This document shows positions 57,763-64,000 of a stretch of DNA of 64,000 bases, one piece after another; position 1 is the stretch's first letter, and each line of letters begins with the position of its first letter. The stretch is from Acrocarpospora pleiomorpha. GTDB lineage: Bacteria > Actinomycetota > Actinomycetes > Streptosporangiales > Streptosporangiaceae. The notes beneath the pieces are model-generated. The model made no database searches. It saw nothing but the letters and a program-made list of their open reading frames with translations, and was not told the DNA's origin. Location of the stretch: NCBI RefSeq assembly GCF_009687885.1, contig NZ_BLAF01000004.1:495260-559259 (forward strand), written 5' to 3'. Made by a program: the position numbers and the translations under genes.

Positions 57763-58689
57763 CTACAGCTGCGCGGGCCGGTCGGTACGGAAGTAGTGGC
57801 CCTTCTCCAGGTCCTCGACCAGGCTCGGCTGGGTCGGTTGCCACCCCAGCAGTTCGCGGGTCAGCTCGCTGGAGGCGGGGATGTCGATGGCGAGGAGACC
57901 CGCCAGCCAGGCGAAATGCTCGGCCGCGTCGTCGGTGGAGACGGAGCGGGTCCGCAGGTTGAGGTGGCGGCCGATGGCCTCGGCGATCGAGCGGATCGGC
58001 ACGCCCTGGTCGGCGGCCCCGTGCAGGACCGATCCGGCCGGCGCGTTCTCCAGGGCGAGCCGGAACAGGTGTGCGGCGTCGATGCGGTGGGCGGCCGGCC
58101 AGCGTTGGGAGCCGTCGCCGATATAGCCGGAGACGCCCTTGTCGCGGGCGATGCCGACCAGAGTCGCCATGAACCCGGGGTCGCCCTCGCCGTGCACGGT
58201 CGGCGGGAGCCGTACGACGGATGAGCGGATGTCGCGGTCGGCGAGGGCGAGGGCCAGGCGTGCGGTGCCCAGCCGGGTCTGCGGGCCGCCAGCCTCGGAC
58301 GTGCGTCCGTCCTCTTCGGTGACTACACGGCCCGGAGTGAGTCCGAGCAGCCCGGAGGCGAGCACGAACGGCCGGGCGGAACCGGCGAGGGCGTTCCCGA
58401 ATGTCTCGACGGCGCGGCGGTCCGCGTCGGTGGCGCTCTGGAAGCCCCCATTGAAGGCGATGTCGTGCTTGAACGCGAGGTGGACGACTCCGTCCGACGC
58501 GGCGGCCGCGTCGCGCAGGACGTCGAGGTCGTCGAGCGTGCCGTGGACCACCTCAGCCCCGGCCTTGGTGAGGGCGGCGGCCGAGGCGTCCGAGCGGGCG
58601 AGCCCGACGACCTGGTGACCCGCGCCGATGAGTTCGGGTGTGAGTGCGGAGCCGATCCATCCGGATGCCCCGGTGACGAAAACGCGCAT
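57763..58689 (-). CDS. Extended SDR / NAD-dependent epimerase-like protein
   Basis: 308 aa. FVTGASGWIGSALTPELIGA at aa 4-23 is the extended-SDR cofactor motif, followed by GLARSDASAAAL and VVHLAFKHD. The C-terminal region (RIDAAHLFRLALENAPAGSV) is typical. The usual YxxxK is not obvious: a Leu/Gly stretch (TRLGTARLALALA) stands at that place, so it may be an atypical reductase or a redox sensor. Divergent from a TetR gene with two operators between. Confidence 0.85.
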   Translation of the reverse strand: MRVFVTGASGWIGSALTPELIGAGHQVVGLARSDASAAALTKAGAEVVHGTLDDLDVLRDAAAASDGVVHLAFKHDIAFNGGFQSATDADRRAVETFGNALAGSARPFVLASGLLGLTPGRVVTEEDGRTSEAGGPQTRLGTARLALALADRDIRSSVVRLPPTVHGEGDPGFMATLVGIARDKGVSGYIGDGSQRWPAAHRIDAAHLFRLALENAPAGSVLHGAADQGVPIRSIAEAIGRHLNLRTRSVSTDDAAEHFAWLAGLLAIDIPASSELTRELLGWQPTQPSLVEDLEKGHYFRTDRPAQL

Positions 58690-58751
58690 GAGTAAGCCTC
58701 CAGTGTGGGCCGATCGTCCTCGCGCTGCGGGTGCGCGCCGGGCGACCGAAC

Positions 58752-58803
58752 GATGTCAGTCACTGTCATCACACCGTAGCAGCTGATGTCAGTCACTGTC
58801 ATC
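58752..58803. promoter_or_regulatory. Two identical palindromic sites, 33 bp apart
   Basis: GATGTCAGTCACTGTCATC occurs at 58752-58770 and again at 58785-58803. Each copy is a near-perfect palindrome (GATG-N-CAGT / ACTG-N-CATC). The second copy is just before the tetR -10 TAGGAT (58807-58812). Shared operator of tetR and the SDR gene is the likely role. Confidence 0.7.
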
Positions 58804-58819
58804 GGGTAGGATTCCGGGC

Positions 58820-59386
58820 ATGGGTCGATGGGAGCCGGACGCGCGCGGCCGGCTCGAACGGGCGGCGCTGGAGCTCTACCTCGAGCGCGGCTTCGAACGG
58901 ACCTCGGTGGCGGAGATCGCCGAACGGGCGGGGCTGACGGAGCGGACGTTCTTCCGGCACTACACGGACAAGCGCGAAGTGCTGTTCGCGGGTTCGAGCG
59001 CGCTGCAGGAGCTTCTCGTGGGCACAGTCGGCCGTGCTCCCGAGCCCGCCACCCCGATGGAAGTCGTGGCGGCGGCCCTCGGGGCTGCCGCGGCTGTGCT
59101 GCAGGAACGCCAGGAGCATGCCCGTCGGCGCCAGGCCGTTATCGCCGCCAACGCCGAGCTGCAGGAACGCGAGCTGATCAAACTCGCCTCGCTGTCGGCC
59201 GCGCTCGCCGACGCGTTGCGGCAGCGCGGTGTCGACGACGCCTCCGCGAGCCTTGCCGCGGAGGCGGGCATCGCCGTCTTCAAGGTCGCGTTCCGGCGTT
59301 GGACCGAGCAGGCCGGGCAGAAGGACTTGTCTCAGTTCATCGGAGAGTCGTTCGCAGGGCTCAAGGCGGTGACCGCGGGCACCTGA
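58820..59386 (+). CDS. TetR family regulator
   Basis: 188 aa. HTH: ERAALELYLERGFERTSVAE, IAERAGLTERTFFRHYTDKR. The C-terminal domain is helical, Ala-rich, and contains an unusually Arg/Gln-rich helix (LQERQEHARRRQAVIAANAE). ATG 58820 is 7 nt after TAGGAT, so the message is probably leaderless. Divergent from the SDR at 57763, its likely target. Confidence 0.9.
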   Translation: MGRWEPDARGRLERAALELYLERGFERTSVAEIAERAGLTERTFFRHYTDKREVLFAGSSALQELLVGTVGRAPEPATPMEVVAAALGAAAAVLQERQEHARRRQAVIAANAELQERELIKLASLSAALADALRQRGVDDASASLAAEAGIAVFKVAFRRWTEQAGQKDLSQFIGESFAGLKAVTAGT

Positions 59387-59415
59387 CTCGCGATGCCCGG
59401 CTGGCTCGGATCTGG

Positions 59416-60192
59416 TCAGACGTCGCGGAGGCGTACCAGGAGGCCTGCGGCCAGGAGGGCGGCCGCGGCCCAGGCGGCGAGGACGCCGAGTCCTGGCCAT
59501 GGGCCGATCGGCAGGAGGTCCAGGTTCATGCTGGCTTGGATGGCCAGTCCGGCGTTGGTTGGGGAGATCCGGAAGAGGAGTCGTTGCCAATCCGGGTCGG
59601 AGACCAGGTGGATGAGGATCGGGAAGAGGTAAAACAGGGCGAGCACGACGCCCATGGCGGCCGCCGAGTCACGGACGATCGCGGCGACTCCGAGGCAGAG
59701 CACGGCGATCAGGGTGAGGTAGAGGACTGAGCCCGCCGCGGCACGGAGGACCAGGCCGTCGGTGAGGGACAGCGGCGGGTAGCCGTGCGCGGGCGTGAAG
59801 CCCTGGCCGGGCAGGATGAGCTGTCCGGCCAGCACCGACCCGAGCACGCCGAGGATGGCCGCGACAAGGGTCGGACCGGTGAGGACGGCAGCCTTGGCGG
59901 CGAGGACGGTGGACCGGCGGGGCATCGCCGTGAACGTCGTGCGGATCAGGCCGGTGGTGTGCTCGCCGGTGATCGCCAGCACGGCGAGGATCGCGACGAC
60001 CACCTGGCTCAGCTGCACGCCGGTGAGAGCGAGCCTGACGGCGTCGTGATTGCAGCGCGCCGACGCGCAGGTGGTGGTGGCACCGGCCGCTGCGCCCAAG
60101 GCGACGGTCAGGACCGGGATCGCCAGCAGCACCCAACCGGTGCCCGCGAGCGTGCGCAGTTTCGTCCACTCGGCGTGGATTTCGCGCTTCAC
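59416..60192 (-). CDS. ABC-2 type permease
   Basis: 258 aa, six membrane segments, starting VKREIHAEWTKLRTLAGTGW as usual for actinobacterial ABC-2 permeases. A small Cys-containing loop follows TM1 (TTTCASARCNHDAV). GTG 60192 has GGAGGGACGC upstream and overlaps the stop of the next permease (GTGA). It is the last gene of a three-gene exporter operon; the open frame extending upstream to 61023 is antisense-free but lies inside the neighbouring gene and is not used. Confidence 0.87.
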   Translation of the reverse strand: MKREIHAEWTKLRTLAGTGWVLLAIPVLTVALGAAAGATTTCASARCNHDAVRLALTGVQLSQVVVAILAVLAITGEHTTGLIRTTFTAMPRRSTVLAAKAAVLTGPTLVAAILGVLGSVLAGQLILPGQGFTPAHGYPPLSLTDGLVLRAAAGSVLYLTLIAVLCLGVAAIVRDSAAAMGVVLALFYLFPILIHLVSDPDWQRLLFRISPTNAGLAIQASMNLDLLPIGPWPGLGVLAAWAAAALLAAGLLVRLRDV

Positions 60193-61670
60193 GCGTCCCT
60201 CCGGCGCAGCATGACGACGGCCAGGCCGAGAGCCAGCAGGGCATAGGCACACAGCACCGCGAAACCCGCCCAAGGCGCCAGCGGATAGTAGCCCAACTGC
60301 GGCACATAATGCCCTTCGACCTGCGGATATTCGGGAATGCTCTGCTGGATCGCGAACCCGGCGGCCGGGGTCACCCGCAGCAGCCACTGCGACAACCCCT
60401 CCGGCAGGACCGAGGAGGTTGTCAGGACGTGGGGGACGACGATCACCGCGATGGCGGTGATGACGGCCACGGCGCTGCGCCGGATCAACGCGCCCAGGGC
60501 GAGCGCCAGCACGGCGGCGAGGGCCAGCAGCGCGGCGGTGCCGGCGACGACGCGCACTTCGGTGAAGGTGCTCACGGGCAGGAGCTGGTTGCCGTTCGCG
60601 CGGAGAATGCCGCTGCCGAGGGGAACCGCGATGACCGCGGCGATCAGGCCGACGACGAACGTGACCACGCCTATCACCAGCGATTTGGCGACGAGCACGC
60701 GCCCCCGGCGCGGGCTGGCCAGCAGGGTGGTGCGGATCAGCCCGCGCCGGTACTCGGCCGTGATGAACATCACCGCCACCACGATCACCGCGATCAGCCC
60801 GGTGTACGCCCCCGAAAGGGTGCGCTCGACGATCTGCCCGCCCTCGATCCCGTACGGCCCGACATCGCCGGATCCGGACACGGTGAACGTGCCGCCGGAC
60901 TCGCGGAAGGCGCCCTGGGAGAGCGCGGGCGCGCCGGCCTGGCCGCCGAGGTCGTCGTAGGTCCACGGGTTTCCGGCCAGGCTGACGTGGTCGAAGACGG
61001 CGGTGGCCTGGGTGAGCCGGCACTTCCCGATGGTTCCGCCGAGGTCGCCTTGCGTCACGGTCAGATCACACGGGGAGGCGACGAACAGCCCGACCAGGGC
61101 GTTCTTCGGCAACCCGGCCAGGCGGACCGTGCTGACCGTGGTCCAGTGGGTGCCGTCGGCCGACTCGGCGCCGGTGATCGAGTCGCCGGAGCGGGTCAGC
61201 CGCAGCCAGCGCGCCTCCCGGGAACCGGCCACGTCGTGCTCGTAGTTGTGCTGCATCCGCGCCCCATGACCCCCGGTGAGCATCATCGCCGCGTACGCGG
61301 ACCCCGGCCGGACGCTTTCCTTGATCATGATTCCGGCCTTCGCCCACGGCACCACGCCGGGCACGATCTTGTCGTGATCGGGTGGCGGATAGGTGATGAT
61401 CCCGGTCAGCGACGCCACCCGGACGGTGACGCTGCCGTCGCCGTCCAGCGGCTGGTGCGCGAAGGAGAACCGGTCGTTCACCGCCAGCCCCTCCGGGCCG
61501 ACCGGCAGGGCCGGGCAGACATCGCCCTCAGGACCCGAGCAGGAGCTGTGACTGCCGGACGCCGTGAACACCCCGAGCAGCACGATGATCAGCGCCGCCA
61601 GCGCCATCCCGAGCACCCAGCCGCGCACCGTCCTGAACTTGGTCCACTCCCCGCGCAGCAGGCCCGTCAT
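60189..61670 (-). CDS. ABC-2 permease with inserted DUF1349-like extracellular domain
   Basis: 493 aa. TM1 (VLGMALAALIIVLLGVF) is followed not by a short loop but by about 240 aa of beta-rich sequence: NDRFSFAHQPLDGDGSVTVR, WAKAGIMIKESVRPGSAYAA, REARWLRLTRSGDSITGAES, DGTHWTTV. This is the pattern of DUF1349 / concanavalin-like glycan-binding modules. Five more membrane segments follow from about aa 285. ATG 61670 overlaps the ATPase stop (ATGA), and its stop overlaps the next permease. The insertion should face outside and may bind a glycan or other ligand. Confidence 0.85.
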   Translation of the reverse strand: MTGLLRGEWTKFRTVRGWVLGMALAALIIVLLGVFTASGSHSSCSGPEGDVCPALPVGPEGLAVNDRFSFAHQPLDGDGSVTVRVASLTGIITYPPPDHDKIVPGVVPWAKAGIMIKESVRPGSAYAAMMLTGGHGARMQHNYEHDVAGSREARWLRLTRSGDSITGAESADGTHWTTVSTVRLAGLPKNALVGLFVASPCDLTVTQGDLGGTIGKCRLTQATAVFDHVSLAGNPWTYDDLGGQAGAPALSQGAFRESGGTFTVSGSGDVGPYGIEGGQIVERTLSGAYTGLIAVIVVAVMFITAEYRRGLIRTTLLASPRRGRVLVAKSLVIGVVTFVVGLIAAVIAVPLGSGILRANGNQLLPVSTFTEVRVVAGTAALLALAAVLALALGALIRRSAVAVITAIAVIVVPHVLTTSSVLPEGLSQWLLRVTPAAGFAIQQSIPEYPQVEGHYVPQLGYYPLAPWAGFAVLCAYALLALGLAVVMLRRRDA

Positions 61671-62587
61671 CGCGCACCGTCCGCGCGGAACTCGACCGCG
61701 TCCCTGGTGAGCTCCATATACGCCTCCTCCAGGGTGGCCCGATGCCCGGCCACCTCCGAGAACGGCACCCCGCTCGCGGTCAGCAGCGCCACCACACGCT
61801 CGGCCGCCAGCCCGGCGACGGTGAGCGTGTCACGATCGGTGACGGCGACGGTGGCCCCCGCGTCCGCCAGCACCGTCATCGCCTCCGGCCGCGCCGTGGT
61901 CCGTAACCTCACCCGGTCGCCGGACGCGGCCGCGATCAACTCCGCCACGCTCGCGTCCGCGACCACCCGGCCCCGGCCGACCACCACGACATGCCCCGCC
62001 GTGTCCTGAAGCTCGCTCATCAGATGGCTGGACACCAGCACGGCACGGCCCTCGGCGGCCAGCGACCGCAGGAACCCGCGCATCCACACGATGCCCTCCG
62101 GATCGAGGCCGTTGAACGGCTCGTCGAGCATGAGCACCGGCGGGTCGCCGAGCAGGGCGGCCGCCACGCCGAGCCGCTGCCGCATGCCCAGCGAGTAACC
62201 GCCCGCCTTCCGCCGCGCCGCGGATCCCAGCCCGACCAGCTCGACCACGGCGTCGACCCGGCCCGCGGTCAGGCCCTGGGAGTGGGCCAGCCAGAGCAGA
62301 TGATTGCGCCCGGTCCGGCTCGGCTGCAGCGCGCCGGCGTCCAGCAGCGTCCCGACCTGGCTCAACGGTCTCCGCAGCGTGCGATACGGCTGCCCGCCGA
62401 TCAGCGCGCGGCCCTCGTCGGCCGCGTCCAGACCGAGGATCACCCGCATCGTGGTGGACTTCCCCGCGCCGTTCGGCCCGACGAAGCCGGTGACGTGCCC
62501 CGGCGTCACGGTGAACGTCATCCCGTCCAGGGCCAGGACCGGGCCGAACCGCTTGCGCAGCCCGCTGACCTCGATGTTCGCTTCCAT
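61667..62587 (-). CDS. ABC exporter ATP-binding protein
   Basis: 306 aa. Walker A GPNGAGKSTTMRVI, Q-loop-like GTLLDAGALQPSRTG, signature GYSLGMRQRLGVAAAL, Walker B VLMLDEPFNGLD, switch SSHL. A C-terminal regulatory part of about 90 aa follows. ATG 62587 is 7 nt after TAGTCT, suggesting a leaderless message; the longer frame to 62605 is less likely. First gene of the operon with two permeases, divergent from a kinase/regulator pair that probably controls it. Confidence 0.92.
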   Translation of the reverse strand: MEANIEVSGLRKRFGPVLALDGMTFTVTPGHVTGFVGPNGAGKSTTMRVILGLDAADEGRALIGGQPYRTLRRPLSQVGTLLDAGALQPSRTGRNHLLWLAHSQGLTAGRVDAVVELVGLGSAARRKAGGYSLGMRQRLGVAAALLGDPPVLMLDEPFNGLDPEGIVWMRGFLRSLAAEGRAVLVSSHLMSELQDTAGHVVVVGRGRVVADASVAELIAAASGDRVRLRTTARPEAMTVLADAGATVAVTDRDTLTVAGLAAERVVALLTASGVPFSEVAGHRATLEEAYMELTRDAVEFRADGAR

Positions 62588-62708
62588 GCCAGGCAGACTA
62601 GGCAACGCCGTACGGGGCGGTCGTCACGCGGCGGAGCCATCTTCCCCGCCTGGCCTTATCCCACGCGCGGGGGATGCCGGCGGCTCCCGGACCAGGGACA
62701 ATGCTGGG

Positions 62709-63851
62709 GTGGACCGAACCTACGACCCGCGGATCGTCATGGTCGGGGCGCCTCTGGTGCTGCTGGCGGTGATCGAGTCGGTCGGGCATGCCCGGGGTCC
62801 GGACCTCGCGTTCGTGCTGTTCGCCGTGGCGACCACGCTGCCGCTGGTGCTGCTGTGGACGCAGCCGTTCGCGGCGGCCCTGGTCGTGTCCGCGGCGGCG
62901 GTCCTGTCGGTCACGGGTTTCCAGGCCTTGACGGTGGCGGGGATGGGCGCGCAGCTGGTGGCCGGCTACCGGCTCGGGCGCACCGGGTCGCCCTGGGCCG
63001 CGTTGCCGCTGGCCGCGCCCTTCCCGATCCTGGCGCTGGCGGGTGTGGAGGCGCGGACGATCACGATGGTGCTGGCCTGCCTGGCCCCGGCGGCGGCGCT
63101 GGCCGGGATCGCCCGGCGGGCCCACGATGACGCGGCCGCGAACACGGCGGCCCGGCGGGTGATCGCCGATTCGCTGCTGGAGCACACCGCGCGCGGTGAA
63201 CGCGCGCGCATCGCCCGCGAGCTGCACGACGTGGTCGCGCACCATATCTCCATGGTGGCCGTGCAGGCGGAGAACGCCCGGCTGACCACCCCCGGCATGC
63301 CGCCCGCCGGGGCCGAACGGCTGTCCGCGATCGGGGACACGGCCAGGGCGGCGCTGACCGAGATGCGGCGGCTGCTCGGCGTCCTGCGCGAGGACACGAC
63401 GGCGGGGGAGCGGCCCCGTCCGGAACTGCGGCCTCAGCCGGGGTTGCGCCTGGACGAGGTCAACGACCTGCTGGACGAGGCCAGGGACGCGTCCGGGACG
63501 GGCACCCGGCTCATCTTGCGCGGGTCACCGGTCACGCTCGATCCGGGCGTCGAGCTCGCCGCGTACCGGATCATTCAGGAAGCTCTCACCAACGCGCGGC
63601 GGCACGCGCCCGGCGCGGCCGTCGACGTGGAGCTGCACTACGCCGGAGACGCGCTGCGACTGTTCGTCCGCGACAACGGCCCCGGCCCCGCGGTCATCAG
63701 CCACGGCCGAGAAGGCGGCCACGAAGGCGGTCATGGCCTGGCTGGGATGCGGGAACGGGCCACGGCCGTCGGTGGCGACCTGCGCACCGGCCATGCCGCC
63801 GGCGGCGGCTTCCTGGTCGAGGCCAGCTTGCCCGGAGAGGCGGCCGGATGA
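62709..63851 (+). CDS. Sensor histidine kinase, NarL-pair type
   Basis: 380 aa. Four to five membrane segments in aa 8-130, then HisKA_3 (GERARIARELHDVVAHHISM; phospho-His in ELHD) and HATPase (IIQEALTNARRHAPG; GHGLAGMRERATAV). GTG 62709 follows a GACAAT box by 6 nt. The ATGA overlap couples it to the response regulator. Third kinase of this type in the window and, like the first, divergent from an ABC exporter operon. Confidence 0.9.
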   Translation: MDRTYDPRIVMVGAPLVLLAVIESVGHARGPDLAFVLFAVATTLPLVLLWTQPFAAALVVSAAAVLSVTGFQALTVAGMGAQLVAGYRLGRTGSPWAALPLAAPFPILALAGVEARTITMVLACLAPAAALAGIARRAHDDAAANTAARRVIADSLLEHTARGERARIARELHDVVAHHISMVAVQAENARLTTPGMPPAGAERLSAIGDTARAALTEMRRLLGVLREDTTAGERPRPELRPQPGLRLDEVNDLLDEARDASGTGTRLILRGSPVTLDPGVELAAYRIIQEALTNARRHAPGAAVDVELHYAGDALRLFVRDNGPGPAVISHGREGGHEGGHGLAGMRERATAVGGDLRTGHAAGGGFLVEASLPGEAAG

Positions 63852-64000
63852 GCGTGATCAGGGTCGTGGTCGTCGACGATCACCAGGTGGTCAGGACAGG
63901 GTTCGCCGGGCTGCTGGACTCCCAGCCGGACTTCCAGGTCGTCGGCACCGCCGGGGACGGCGCCGAAGCCATCCGGGTCTGCCACGAAACCGCGCCGGAC
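63848..64000 (+). CDS. Response regulator, receiver domain (cut by window edge)
   Basis: The first 51 aa of a NarL-type regulator: VVVVDDHQVVRTGFAGLLDS with the acidic pair, then VVGTAGDGAEAIRVCHETAP. The phospho-acceptor Asp and the HTH lie beyond the right edge. ATG 63848 overlaps the kinase stop (ATGA). Confidence 0.9.
   Translation, partial: MSVIRVVVVDDHQVVRTGFAGLLDSQPDFQVVGTAGDGAEAIRVCHETAPD

Overview
The window is high-GC DNA with many GTG starts, tightly overlapping genes (ATGA/GTGA junctions), NarL-type two-component systems, PadR/TetR/AraC/LacI regulators and sugar ABC importers without their own ATPase. This points to the chromosome of a filamentous actinomycete. A Streptosporangiales-like host is my guess from overall gene style, not from a marker gene. 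At least nine genes have a TANNNT -10 box 6-7 nt before the start codon, which suggests leaderless transcription.

Layout. 1-3.6 kb: a minus-strand acyl-CoA catabolism operon (SDR, TetR, long-chain-type acyl-CoA dehydrogenase, FabG-like SDR cut by the window edge) behind a perfect 34-bp palindrome. 3.7-5 kb: an AraC gene and an IS5-type transposase that truncate each other. 5-7.3 kb: AraC-cupin-quinone oxidoreductase operon. 7.4-11.2 kb: a scar region with an IS701 fragment, Tn3-family TnpA N-terminal stubs, a zinc-ribbon/coiled-coil gene with inverted repeats upstream, and a GtrA protein. 11.2-18.7 kb: ABC ATPase-permease-S41 peptidase-lipoprotein hydrolase operon divergent from a histidine kinase/response regulator pair and a membrane protein. 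18.7-21.8 kb: ArsR/SRPBCC pair, another Tn3 stub, SDR/MerR pair.

21.9-32.9 kb is a glycan-use locus on the minus strand: LacI, lipoprotein sugar-binding protein, two permeases, FAD oxidoreductase, GH2 beta-mannosidase-type enzyme and a Tat-exported helical-barrel-like protein. Together they suggest import and stepwise breakdown of a mannose- or uronate-containing glycan; the substrate is not shown by the sequence. 32.9-36.7 kb holds small membrane, SRPBCC and AraC genes and two stretches with no convincing gene.

36-38.3 kb: a two-gene regulatory cassette divergent from a short PEP-synthase/rifampin-phosphotransferase-like enzyme that lacks the middle domain, with twin palindromes in between. 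38.3-44.9 kb: a two-component system divergent from a membrane-anchored multicopper oxidase operon and an MMPL transporter, with twin CTACGC-N6-GCGTAG sites in between. 44.9-59.4 kb: many regulator-plus-target units (PadR/VOC, TetR/FAD monooxygenase, XRE-cupin/BenE, ABC exporter, amidase, PadR, ArsR-SRPBCC fusion/MFS, SDR/TetR), most with a visible dyad operator. 59.4-64 kb: an ABC-2 exporter operon whose middle permease carries a large DUF1349-like extracellular insertion, divergent from a kinase and a response regulator cut by the right edge.

No CRISPR array, rRNA or tRNA was seen. The most unusual items are the short PEP-utilising enzyme with its regulatory cassette, the permease with the inserted sandwich domain, the Tn3-linked coiled-coil gene, and the twin-operator intergenic regions.
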